64,000 bases of DNA from an uncultured Dysosmobacter sp. (GTDB lineage Bacteria > Bacillota > Clostridia > Oscillospirales > Oscillospiraceae), in assembly GCF_947631635.1 (NCBI RefSeq), contig NZ_CANRMB010000012.1, positions 1 through 64,000 of the forward strand, given 5' to 3'. Shown piece by piece: positions 15,483 through 22,789 of the stretch; position 1 is the stretch's first letter, and each line of letters begins with the position of its first letter. The translations under genes were made by a program, and so were the position numbers. The notes beneath the pieces are model-generated. The model was not told the DNA's origin. It made no database searches and was given only the letters and a program-made list of their open reading frames with translations.

Positions 15483-15776
15483 ATGGAGACGATCCCAAGC
15501 TGGATGGCGGGCCTGGAGGACGAGGATATGGCCTTCATCAAAAAATTCGTGCTCTCCTCCGGTTCGCTGAAGGAGGTGGCGTCGCTGTACGGCGTCAGCT
15601 ATCCCACGGTGCGGCTGCGGCTGGACCGGCTCATTCAAAAGATCCAGATCGCCGAGACAGCGGAGGCGGACCCCTATGTGTCCCTGGTCAAGCGGCTGGC
15701 GGTGGATGACAAGCTGGACTTTGACACCGCCAAGATCCTCATCAGCGAATACCGCCGGACAAAGGGGGAGAGCTGA
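15483..15776 (+). CDS. DUF2089-family DNA-binding protein
   Basis: 97 residues. SSGSLKEVASLYGVSYPTVR with a following RLDRLIQKI is the helix-turn-helix core of DUF2089 proteins. The C-terminal half (SLVKRLAVDDKLDFDTAKILI) is typical as well. A G-rich ribosome binding site (GGGGGG) is close to ATG 15483. It probably represses or activates its own strong dyad-covered promoter and so controls the small membrane proteins behind it, which start one base after its stop. Confidence 0.85.
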   Translation: METIPSWMAGLEDEDMAFIKKFVLSSGSLKEVASLYGVSYPTVRLRLDRLIQKIQIAETAEADPYVSLVKRLAVDDKLDFDTAKILISEYRRTKGES

Positions 15777-15777
15777 C

Positions 15778-16158
15778 GTGAAAAAGGGCTCTTACAGCAT
15801 GGCCACAAAAATTCGGATCTTTATCGATTTTGACCGGCGGGAGTGGGTCCTGCCCATTGGGGCCGCTGTTCTGGCAGAGCTTTGGCTGGCCAGCCGGGAG
15901 AAGCGGTGGCCCGGCCTGCTCCTGCCGGGGGCGGCGTTTCTGTGGGGAACAGGAAAGACCATCCTGTTTTTCGCGGGGGCATGGGGCCGTTTTATGACGA
16001 GAGGAGTCCTGCTGGGGACCGCGATACAATATTTTGGCCTGTATCAGATCCCGGCGCTGCTCCTGCTGGCGGTCTATGCCGCCTGCCGGGAGTACCGGAG
16101 GCGGAAGCAGCGGCGGATGGAGGACCAGATAGACAGGATGAACATCGACGACCTGTGA
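15778..16158 (+). CDS. Small membrane protein of tandem family, member 1
   Basis: 126 residues from GTG 15778, with GGGGGAG ahead. Probable membrane helices: about 24-37, 45-63 and 78-100. The ending YAACREYRRRKQRRMEDQIDRMNIDDL has a basic stretch followed by a short acidic I/L-D-D-L motif shared with the next two genes and with a gene fragment at 16590-16682. No family recognised. The operon and shared tail suggest a family that interacts with one common partner. Confidence 0.7.
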   Translation: MKKGSYSMATKIRIFIDFDRREWVLPIGAAVLAELWLASREKRWPGLLLPGAAFLWGTGKTILFFAGAWGRFMTRGVLLGTAIQYFGLYQIPALLLLAVYAACREYRRRKQRRMEDQIDRMNIDDL

Positions 16159-16182
16159 GACCGGGGCCTGAGGAGGGACGCA

Positions 16183-16578
16183 GTGGATTACTTCAAATAT
16201 TTTGACGTGGGCGTGTCGGTGGGCCTGGTCGGCGGCGGATTCAATACGGGGGACCCGGTGTTTCTGCTGGTATTCGGCCTTCTGGCCGTCCTGCTGGAGG
16301 TGTGGCTGTCCTGCCGGAAGAGCCGGCGGCCCGGCCTGCTTCTGCCGGCGGCGTCCTTCCTGTGGGCGCTGGGGAGCTTCCTGATGTGTTACGACGCCGC
16401 ACTGGCCCAGCTTTTGGAGAGACTGGGGATCACTGCCGCCATGGTGCTTCTGGTATTTCTGCGGAACAACCTGCTCACCCTGCTCCTGCTGGCGGTCTAT
16501 GCCGTCTGCCGCTGGATCCGCAGGCGGAGGCGCCGCCGGACGCGGGAGCTGGACAGGACGCGGGTGGAGGACCTGTGA
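16183..16578 (+). CDS. Small membrane protein of tandem family, member 2
   Basis: 131 residues from GTG 16183 (AGGAGGG six bases ahead). Layout matches its neighbours: hydrophobic helices near 25-42, 50-70 and 83-105, the link SCRKSRRPGLLLPAASFLW (compare member 1, SREKRWPGLLLPGAAFLW), a run of seven or more arginines, and the end DRTRVEDL. Unknown function. Confidence 0.7.
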   Translation: MDYFKYFDVGVSVGLVGGGFNTGDPVFLLVFGLLAVLLEVWLSCRKSRRPGLLLPAASFLWALGSFLMCYDAALAQLLERLGITAAMVLLVFLRNNLLTLLLLAVYAVCRWIRRRRRRRTRELDRTRVEDL

Positions 16579-16589
16579 GCGGGACCGCC

Positions 16590-16682
16590 TATGCCGCCTG
16601 CCGGGAATGCCGGAGACGAAACCGGCGGCAGGACCGGAAATTGGATAAAATGCGCATCGAGGATATTGGAGGAGGTACATGA
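16590..16682 (+). pseudogene. Tail fragment of a fourth family member
   Basis: The frame encodes YAACRECRRRN..., then LDKMRIEDI, followed by a stop. This equals the C-terminal 25-30 residues of the tandem membrane-protein family (compare YAACREYRRRK and DRMNIDDL of member 1), but the rest of the gene is missing. It lies directly between members 2 and 3 and its end contains the ribosome binding site of member 3. Confidence 0.65.
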
Positions 16683-16683
16683 A

Positions 16684-17013
16684 ATGGCTTTTGGACTCAG
16701 GACGCTGATTGCGCTGCTCGTGCCGCTGCTTCTGCTGGCAGGCGTCGTCTGTTTGCAGATCTTTCTCTCCAGACGGGAGAGCAAATGGCCGGGACTGGTG
16801 CTGCCGCTGCTGGCGTTTTTATATGCCCTGGTGCTGGCGCTCAACGTGACGGCCTCCGGCGGCGGTTTTCCCTGGGGGCCGCTGCTGGCCGCCCTGATCC
16901 TGGGGAACGTCCCCACGGTGGTCCTGTTGGCCATTTACTGGGCCTGCCGGGAGAAACAGCGGATAAAGGCCCAGATGGACAAAATGCATCTGGACGATCT
17001 GAATGACCTGTGA
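16684..17013 (+). CDS. Small membrane protein of tandem family, member 3
   Basis: 109 residues from ATG 16684, with GGAGGAGGT 7 bases ahead (an ATG five bases earlier is out of frame). Three hydrophobic segments (about 6-27, 36-53 and 63-85), the link SRRESKWPGLVLPLLAFLY and the end DKMHLDDLNDL place it with the two upstream genes. Unknown function. Confidence 0.7.
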   Translation: MAFGLRTLIALLVPLLLLAGVVCLQIFLSRRESKWPGLVLPLLAFLYALVLALNVTASGGGFPWGPLLAALILGNVPTVVLLAIYWACREKQRIKAQMDKMHLDDLNDL

Positions 17014-17051
17014 GGCCCTGCGCCGCATGGGCGGAGCGCAGAGAAAAAGCA

Positions 17052-17081
17052 ATGGGAGACCGCCAGCCGGCGGTCTCCCAT
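17052..17081. terminator. Bidirectional terminator
   Basis: A 13-bp stem ATGGGAGACCGCC / GGCGGTCTCCCAT with a 4-nt loop and A/T runs on both sides serves two convergent units. Confidence 0.85.
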
Positions 17082-17100
17082 ATTTTCTCAACGCGGCGGG

Positions 17101-17730
17101 TCAGTCGTGGGCCCGGGGCAGGTTCCAGCGGAAGTGGGCGGACAGCCCCCGGATGACAAAGACCACGGCAGCGCCTGCCAGCATGGCGGGCATCTCGCCC
17201 GCGCGGCCCCACAGCAGGCCGCACACCAGAGCGCCTGCCAGAGAGGCTGAGGCGTAGACGTGCTTGACAAAGACGTAAGGCGTGTCCCCGGCCATCATGT
17301 CCCGCAGGATCCCGCCGCCCACGCCGGTGACAACGCCCACGAACACCAGCAGGAACAGCGTGGGCCGGGAGGCGCTGCCATAGGCGGCCCGGATGCCCGC
17401 CACGGTGAAGATGCCCAGGCCCAGGGTGTCCATCACCAGCATGACCAGGTCGTAGAGGGCCTGGTCCCGCATCAGCAGATGGCGCACCTGGGGCAGGAAG
17501 AGCACCAGGGAGGTGACCAGGGCCACGGCGGCATAGATGGGGTTTTGAAAGGTGGCAGGGGGTGTGCTGCCCAGGATCACATCCCGGATGACGCCCCCGC
17601 CCACGGCGGTGGTCAGGCCCAGGATGCACACGCCGAAGATATCCATGTTCTTCCGCAGCCCGGTGATGGCCCCGGAGGCGGCGAAGGCCATGGTGCCCAC
17701 CAATTCGAGAATGAGAAGGAAGAGGTCCAT
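17101..17730 (-). CDS. TRIC/UPF0126-family membrane channel protein (YicG-like)
   Basis: 209 residues, seven hydrophobic helices arranged as two repeats of three. The repeat signature appears twice: GGGVIRDVILG (about 45-55) and GGGILRDMMAG (about 128-138). Bacterial members of this family are homologues of trimeric intracellular cation channels or are listed as UPF0126; substrate here is unknown. It follows the LysR gene on the same strand after 33 bases, so the two are probably one transcript and the channel may be the regulator's target. Confidence 0.85.
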   Translation of the reverse strand: MDLFLLILELVGTMAFAASGAITGLRKNMDIFGVCILGLTTAVGGGVIRDVILGSTPPATFQNPIYAAVALVTSLVLFLPQVRHLLMRDQALYDLVMLVMDTLGLGIFTVAGIRAAYGSASRPTLFLLVFVGVVTGVGGGILRDMMAGDTPYVFVKHVYASASLAGALVCGLLWGRAGEMPAMLAGAAVVFVIRGLSAHFRWNLPRAHD

Positions 17731-17763
17731 GGGAATTCTCCTGCGACAAAAATGTAAGGTGTT

Positions 17764-18657
17764 TCAGGCCCCGGCGCCGCCCGCCCGCACCATCTCCATA
17801 AAGGCGGTGGCGGCGGCGGTGGGGGTCACGTCCCGCAGGGTGCACATGTCCACGCTGCGGGCGGGGATGTCGAAGTCGGTCTTCAGCAGGCGGATCTCCC
17901 CGGCGTCCAGCGCCCTCTGCACAAATTCCAGCGTCACGCCTGCCACGCCCAGGCCGATGCGGGCCAGGGAGACCAGCAGGCCCCGGGAGGACAGCTCGAT
18001 CTCCGGCGTCAGCGTGACGCCGCTCTTCAAAAACTCCTGCTCCAGAAAGACGCGGCTGCTGGCCTTGCGCTCCAGCAGGATCAGGGGGAAGTCCGCGATC
18101 TCCTGCCGGGTGTACACGTGGTCGAAATCGCAGGCATAGCCGCTGCCCGCCACAAATGCGGAGTGGGTGGCAAAGCAGGGCCAGCCCTCCACGGAGCTGT
18201 CGGCGGGGGAGGAGGCGAAGGCGATGTCCACGGCGCCGGATTTCAGCATGCTCAGCACCTTGGCGCTGCGGCCGCTGACGATCTTCAGCCGGATGCCGGG
18301 GTGCTCCCGGTGGAAGGCGTCCAGGTACGGCGTCAAAAACCAGCTGGTCACGGTGTCGCTGGCGCCGATGACCAGGGAGCCCAGCAGCAGCTGCTGGGCC
18401 TGGGAGAGCTTGTCCTCTCCGGTGGCCAGAAGCCCCAGGGCGCTGCGGACATACTGGTACAGCATCTGCCCCTCGCTGGTCAGGGAAACGCCCCGGGGGC
18501 TGCGGGCGAACAGCCGGGCCTGCAGGGCCGTCTCCAGCTGCTTGATGGACTGGCTCACCGCCGACTGGGAGATGTACAGGTTTTTTGCCGCCACAGAGAT
18601 GTTGCCGGTCTCGGCGACCTCCTTGAACACGCGGTATAATTCCAATTTGACTGCCAT
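17764..18657 (-). CDS. LysR-family transcription regulator
   Basis: 297 residues, usual length. The N-terminal winged helix (1-60: VFKEVAETGNISVAAKNLYISQSAVSQ, quoted here in two parts: VFKEVAETGNIS and VAAKNLYISQSAVSQ) is followed by a substrate-binding domain starting about residue 90 (LVIGASDTVTSWFL). The first part of the effector domain resembles CysL/CbbR-type regulators, but the ligand cannot be told. It faces away from ymdB across a 435-bp gap. Confidence 0.92.
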   Translation of the reverse strand: MAVKLELYRVFKEVAETGNISVAAKNLYISQSAVSQSIKQLETALQARLFARSPRGVSLTSEGQMLYQYVRSALGLLATGEDKLSQAQQLLLGSLVIGASDTVTSWFLTPYLDAFHREHPGIRLKIVSGRSAKVLSMLKSGAVDIAFASSPADSSVEGWPCFATHSAFVAGSGYACDFDHVYTRQEIADFPLILLERKASSRVFLEQEFLKSGVTLTPEIELSSRGLLVSLARIGLGVAGVTLEFVQRALDAGEIRLLKTDFDIPARSVDMCTLRDVTPTAAATAFMEMVRAGGAGA

Positions 18658-18813
18658 GGGGACTCCCTCCGAGTTCAGATGTTCTTATGATGACCACTGC
18701 TATTATAAGCGAAAGACGGCGGAGGACGCAATACCAAAAACCGCGCCTTTTCAACAAAATATAAAAAAAGCGCCCTGGCTCCGGCGAGCTGCGGAAAAAA
18801 TTTCCGCGGGCCT

Positions 18814-18841
18814 TTGCAAAACCAGCCTTTTTTGGTATACT
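18814..18841 (+). promoter_or_regulatory. Probable sigma-A promoter ahead of ymdB
   Basis: -35 TTGCAA, 16 bp, -10 TATACT. The -35/-10 pair is close to those of mraZ and pyc in this window. Confidence 0.6.
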
Positions 18842-18883
18842 ACTCAATCAGAGTGACCCGGCGATGAGACAGGAGGCTGCCCC

Positions 18884-18973
18884 ATGTGCGGACCTTTTTG
18901 GCCCGGTTTCAGGCGGCGGGCGGACGGAACTTCATCTTCATCCACCGCGGCGGACCATCGGTCCGCCGGTTGA
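18884..18973 (+). CDS. Possible 29-residue leader peptide
   Basis: AGGAGG stands nine bases before an ATG (18884) that opens a 29-codon frame (MCGPFWPGFRRRADG...). It is the first good start after the promoter at 18814. The composition is not strongly protein-like, so it may be chance. Confidence 0.25.
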   Translation: MCGPFWPGFRRRADGTSSSSTAADHRSAG

Positions 18974-19092
18974 AAAGGAGCTTGTGCTCCGTTTCGGCTG
19001 CGTTGACGATATCAGATCCGGGACTTCACGGAGCTGGACGCCCCGGTGGGTCTGGCGGCGGAAAATTGACGAAAGACAGCGGAGGGACACAC

Positions 19093-19866
19093 ATGCTGTA
19101 TCACATCCTGGCGGTGGGCGACGTGGTGGGCGAGCCGGGGCTGCGGCACCTGGAGCGCCATCTGCGCCCCCTGCAAACATTCAAACAGATCCACTTCACG
19201 GTGGTCAACGGTGAGAATGCCTCCAGCGTGGGGCTGACGCCGGACCAGGCGTGGCGCATCCGCGACGCCGGGGCCGACGCCGTGACCCTGGGCAACCACA
19301 CCTTCGGCAAAATGCAGATCAAGGACTTTCTGGACGACACGCCCTGGCTCCTGCGGCCCGCCAACTACACCGGGCGGGCGCCGGGCCACGGCTGCGAGAC
19401 CTTCGACCTGGGCGGCGTCCGGGTGCGGGTGATGAACCTGATCGGCCGCTGCGGCCTGGCCTGGGGCACGGAGAACCCCTTCACCACGGCGGACAGGCTG
19501 CTGGATCAGGGGGAGGCGGACTTCACCCTGGTGGACTTCCACGCGGAGGCCACCAGCGAAAAGCTGGCCCTGGGCTATCACCTGGACGGGCGGGTGTCCG
19601 CCCTGTGGGGCACCCACACCCATGTGCCCACCGCCGACGAGCGGGTGTATCCCAAGGGCACCGGCTACCTCACGGACCTGGGCATGACCGGCCCCGTCGA
19701 ATCCGTGCTGGGCATCGAGCCGTGGCAGTCGGTGGAGGGCTTTTTGGGCGGCCTGCCGGGGCGGTACCGGGTGCCGGACGGCCCCTGCAAGATGCAGGGC
19801 GCCGTGTTCACCCTGGACAGCGCCACGGGACTCTGCACCGCCGTGGAGCGGGTGGATATCCGATAA
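19093..19866 (+). CDS. ymdB: YmdB-family metallophosphoesterase
   Basis: 258 residues from ATG 19093 (GGAGGG ahead). All family metal sites are visible: GDVVGEPG (D10), VNGENAS, GNHTF, DFHAEATSEK and GTHTHVPTADE. YmdB of Bacillus is a cyclic-nucleotide (2',3'- and 3',5'-cAMP) phosphodiesterase that shapes biofilm and motility decisions, forms large oligomers and is normally encoded right after rny. Here rny is 23 kb away and ymdB is followed by a YbaK-type deacylase 36 bases later. A longer in-frame N-terminus exists but lacks similarity and a start signal. Confidence 0.93.
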   Translation: MLYHILAVGDVVGEPGLRHLERHLRPLQTFKQIHFTVVNGENASSVGLTPDQAWRIRDAGADAVTLGNHTFGKMQIKDFLDDTPWLLRPANYTGRAPGHGCETFDLGGVRVRVMNLIGRCGLAWGTENPFTTADRLLDQGEADFTLVDFHAEATSEKLALGYHLDGRVSALWGTHTHVPTADERVYPKGTGYLTDLGMTGPVESVLGIEPWQSVEGFLGGLPGRYRVPDGPCKMQGAVFTLDSATGLCTAVERVDIR

Positions 19867-19902
19867 GAGAGTTTTTACAAATCAAGATAGGAGAGATAAA
19901 AC

Positions 19903-20379
19903 ATGTCGATTCAAAAAGTACGGGCTTATTTCGAGGGCTTTGGCATCGCGGACCGCATCCGGGAATTTGAGGTCTCCTCAGCCACGGTGGAGCTGGCGGC
20001 TGTGGCTGTGGGCGTGGAGGGCGCCCGCATCGCCAAGAGCCTGAGCTTCAAGGTGGACGACCAGCCCATCATCATCGTGGTGGCCGGAGACGCCAAGGTG
20101 GACAACAGCGCCTACAAGCGCCAGTTCCACACCAAGGCCAAGATGCTGACCCGTGAGGAGGCCCACGAGTTCATCGGCCACGACGTGGGCGGCGTGTGCT
20201 CCTTCGCCCTGCCGGAGAACGTGAAGGTGTATCTGGACGTGTCCCTCCAGCGGTTCGAGACCGTATTCCCCGCCGCCGGCAGCGACAACAGCGCCATCGA
20301 GCTGACCTGCGAGGAATTGGAGAAGTACTCCTCCAACTTCCAGGAGTGGGTGGACGTGTGCAAGGGCTGGAGAGATTAA
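19903..20379 (+). CDS. YbaK/EbsC-type aminoacyl-tRNA deacylase
   Basis: 158 residues. The domain runs end to end: SSATVELAAVAVGVEGARIAKSL, here seen as VELAAVAVGVEGARIAKSL and KVDDQPIIIVVAGDAKVD, then GHDVGGVCSFALPE and KVYLDVSLQRFETVFPAAGS. Proteins of this kind hydrolyse mischarged Cys- or Ala-tRNA(Pro) or related species in the cytosol. Which tRNA is edited cannot be read from sequence. AGGAGA lies about 10 bases before the ATG. It probably shares the ymdB transcript. Confidence 0.9.
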   Translation: MSIQKVRAYFEGFGIADRIREFEVSSATVELAAVAVGVEGARIAKSLSFKVDDQPIIIVVAGDAKVDNSAYKRQFHTKAKMLTREEAHEFIGHDVGGVCSFALPENVKVYLDVSLQRFETVFPAAGSDNSAIELTCEELEKYSSNFQEWVDVCKGWRD

Positions 20380-20480
20380 AGTTCAGATCCCCCGCCCCAG
20401 CGGCACTGCCGCGGCAAAAATGATTTTCTTGTTATGCGGTGACGAAAAACGACGGCTTTTCCTCTATGGGAGGTGTTGAC

Positions 20481-21578
20481 ATGTTCCAATTCATCCACGC
20501 GGCGGACTTCCATCTGGACAGTGCCTTCGGTGCGCTGACGGCCCGGCAGGCGGCGGCACGCCGCCGGGAGAGCCGGGAGACGGCCTTCCGGCTGGCAAAC
20601 TATGTGAACGGACACGGCATCGGCCTGGTGCTGCTGGCGGGAGACTTGTTCGACAGCGGCAGCGCCTTCCGGGAGACCGGGGAGCAGCTGGCCCAGGCTC
20701 TGGGGCAGATGCAGGCCAAGGTGTTCATTGCCCCCGGGAACCACGACTGGATCGGCCCCGGCAGTCCCTGGCTGACGGTGAACTGGCCGGAGAACGTACA
20801 GATCTTCCGGGAGAACGCCATGACCGCCGTGGACCTGCCGGAATGGAACCTGACCATCCACGGCGCGGCCTTCACCGGCCCGGAGCAGGCGGCGGGGCTT
20901 CTGACCGGCTTTGCCGCCCCGGAGGACGGCAGGGTCCACATCGGCCTGCTCCACGGGGAGATCGACCCGGCGGAGGCCCGGTACGACCCCATCCGAAGGG
21001 AGGAGATCGCCGCCAGCGGCCTCCACTATCTGGCCCTGGGCCATATCCACAAACGCGCGGAGCCTGTGACGCTGGGAAAGACGCTGTGCGCCTGGCCCGG
21101 CTGTCCCGAGGGACGGGGCTTTGACGAGCTGGGGGAAAAGGGCTTTTACGAGGGCACCGTGGAGGACTCCGGCAGGGTGTCGCTGTCCTTTGTGCCCTTT
21201 GCCCGGCGGCGGTATGAGATCCTGGAGGTGGATGTGACGGGCCGGGACCCCCGCGCCGCCGTGGAGGCCGCCCTTCCGGCGGACACCGCCCAGCACCTGT
21301 ACCGGATCGTCCTCACCGGCGAGACCGGAGAGGGCGGCCTGGACACAGGCGCGTTGGAGACGGCGCTGGCGGACCGCTTTTACGCCCTGGAGCTTCGGGA
21401 CCGCACCCGCATGGCGGAGGACATCTGGGCGCGGGCGGAGGAGGACTCCCTGCGGGGACTGTTCCTCCGGGAGCTGCGGGCCAAGTGGAACGCCGCCCAG
21501 ACGGAGGCGGAACGGGAGACCGTCACCCAGGCCGCCCGGTTTGGCCTGGCGGCGTTGGACCACCGGGACCTTGGATGA
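20481..21578 (+). CDS. SbcD/YhaO-like DNA repair exonuclease (metallophosphoesterase)
   Basis: 365 residues from ATG 20481 (GGGAGGTG upstream). Metallophosphoesterase motifs: HAADFHLDS, LLAGDLFDSG, APGNHDW, GLLHGEI and ALGHIHK. It is thus of the Mre11/SbcD nuclease type, closest in layout to YhaO. Such nucleases normally work with an SMC-like ATPase (SbcC or YhaN) encoded next door; here the following gene is on the other strand and unrelated, so the partner must be elsewhere or lost. Residues about 240-350 form the family's capping region. Confidence 0.88.
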   Translation: MFQFIHAADFHLDSAFGALTARQAAARRRESRETAFRLANYVNGHGIGLVLLAGDLFDSGSAFRETGEQLAQALGQMQAKVFIAPGNHDWIGPGSPWLTVNWPENVQIFRENAMTAVDLPEWNLTIHGAAFTGPEQAAGLLTGFAAPEDGRVHIGLLHGEIDPAEARYDPIRREEIAASGLHYLALGHIHKRAEPVTLGKTLCAWPGCPEGRGFDELGEKGFYEGTVEDSGRVSLSFVPFARRRYEILEVDVTGRDPRAAVEAALPADTAQHLYRIVLTGETGEGGLDTGALETALADRFYALELRDRTRMAEDIWARAEEDSLRGLFLRELRAKWNAAQTEAERETVTQAARFGLAALDHRDLG

Positions 21579-21581
21579 TCA

Positions 21582-21625
21582 AAAGAAAAACCGCGCCGCT
21601 GACAGCGGCGCGGTTCTTATTTTTG
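21582..21625. terminator. Terminator between convergent genes
   Basis: A 12-bp stem AACCGCGCCGCT / AGCGGCGCGGTT with ACA...A loop has A runs before and CTTATTTTT after; it overlaps the 3' end of the opposite gene. Confidence 0.85.
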
Positions 21626-21940
21626 CTCGGAGAGCCAGGCGAGAAAGCTCTCGGCCAGGTCCAGCTGTCTGTCGTCCATGATGCGGAGACGCTCCGCGAT
21701 GCTCTTCCAGCGCTGGCCCTCGTGCCGGGCGGTGCCCACCAGAAATTCATCCGGTGTCGTGTCCAGGGCGATGGCGAGGCGCATGATGACCTCGGTGGAG
21801 GGAATAGAGATAGCGCGCTCAATACTGGACAAATACTTGTCTCCAATTTCCGCACGTTCCGAAACTTTTGCTTGTGTCAAGCCCAATGCCTTTCGACGGC
21901 GCGCAATACGGCGCCCGATTTCGGTATAATCCAATTCCAT
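21617..21940 (-). CDS. XRE-family regulator
   Basis: 107 residues. Helix-turn-helix at about 8-62 (RRKALGLTQAKVSERAEIG, YLSSIERA, IPSTEVIMRLAIALD). A C-terminal helical stretch follows without membrane segment. AGGAGGATAGACT precedes the ATG on this strand. It diverges from the small gene pair at 22089-22702; this layout, with an A+T-rich region between, is typical of small phage- or element-derived modules, so it may repress that pair. Confidence 0.87.
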   Translation of the reverse strand: MELDYTEIGRRIARRRKALGLTQAKVSERAEIGDKYLSSIERAISIPSTEVIMRLAIALDTTPDEFLVGTARHEGQRWKSIAERLRIMDDRQLDLAESFLAWLSEQK

Positions 21941-22016
21941 AGTCTATCCTCCTGCCTCTATGGTTATCATACCGAATAATTCCTATACGAAAACGCATTT
22001 AAAGGCGATAATCGTC

Positions 22017-22045
22017 TTGACAAGTTATAAATTCAACTTTATAGT
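22017..22045 (+). promoter_or_regulatory. Promoter of the 22089-22702 gene pair
   Basis: -35 TTGACA, 17 bp, -10 TATAGT: near-consensus, in an A+T-rich stretch facing the XRE regulator gene. Confidence 0.75.
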
Positions 22046-22088
22046 ATGAATTACATCTTAAAAGACGAATTTGGAGGAGCTGAGGAAA

Positions 22089-22238
22089 ATGTATAAAGAG
22101 ATGTATTACCGTCTGTTCAACACCATTACCGACGCGTTGGAACTGATGGACCGGGAGCGCTTCCAAGAGGCGCTGGATCTGCTGAAGAGCGCCCAGCAGG
22201 CCGCTGAAGAGCGTTACCTCGACGGAGACGAGACATGA
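22089..22238 (+). CDS. 49-residue helical protein, unknown
   Basis: Short gene MYKEMYYRLFNTITDALEL... that ends EERYLDGDET. GGAGGAGCTGAGGAAA precedes ATG 22089, and its stop overlaps the next start (ATGA), so expression is well supported. The whole chain should form two amphipathic helices (ELMDRERFQEALDLLKSAQQ, in two parts). Similar short acidic proteins occur in Clostridia accessory regions; no function known. Confidence 0.75.
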   Translation: MYKEMYYRLFNTITDALELMDRERFQEALDLLKSAQQAAEERYLDGDET

Positions 22239-22702
22239 AGCCGAAGCAGCCGGTCCCCGCATGGACGGGAGTGCTGTTTACGCTGCTCACCTTCGCCGGG
22301 ATCAATCTGCCCATTTTTGTGGTGGATGGGCGTTCCGCTGTCATCACCCATTTCCTGTGGACGGGAGAGGTGAAACGCCTGGTGGTCTGTCTCATTGCCA
22401 TGCACTTTGTGTCTGTGCTGGCGGCGGTCCAGGGCATGCGCTGGTGTGTTTTCTTCGTTGTGGGAATGGTGTTGTGGTTCCTGGTGCCTATGGTGATAGG
22501 GGCCTTGAGAGTCGTCAGCGTGAAGGTGATGTTTCAGCACATGAGCATTGGGACATGGTGCTGTTTCGCGGGGCTTATCGGACTGCTCCTGAGTCCCTTT
22601 TTCCGCCGCATAGACGATGCGATTCACAGGAAATTGATCTCCTGTTGGAAAAATAGGGGAAAAAATAAAGAGGATTTGCCGGAGAACCTGGAGGAGCGGT
22701 GA
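22235..22702 (+). CDS. Membrane protein, unknown
   Basis: 155 residues, four probable membrane helices (about 11-30, 47-66, 72-95 and 108-124) and a basic, charged C-terminus (RRIDDAIHRKL, KNRGKNKED). It overlaps the upstream gene by four bases. Family not recognised. It sits between a phage-like regulator and MITE-like copy B, so it is probably accessory. Confidence 0.65.
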   Translation: MKPKQPVPAWTGVLFTLLTFAGINLPIFVVDGRSAVITHFLWTGEVKRLVVCLIAMHFVSVLAAVQGMRWCVFFVVGMVLWFLVPMVIGALRVVSVKVMFQHMSIGTWCCFAGLIGLLLSPFFRRIDDAIHRKLISCWKNRGKNKEDLPENLEER

Positions 22703-22789
22703 GAGTGGTTCCGCCTGCGGGCGGGACGGGGATTTCGCGCCGCGGGCGCAGGAGGAAGGTTTCCGCCCACGGGGCGGGGACGGGGAAGT

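Larger units (their letters stand above)
18658..19092. other. Divergent intergenic region with long ymdB leader
   Basis: 435 bp between lysR and ymdB. It holds a promoter reading right (18814-18841), then a ~245-nt leader with a hairpin (GGCGGACC-ATC-GGTCCGCC, 18949-18967... minor offset possible) and an in-frame scrap RDFTELDAPVGLAAEN ending in a stop at 19067-19069, which looks like decayed coding DNA. I do not recognise a riboswitch. Confidence 0.5.
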
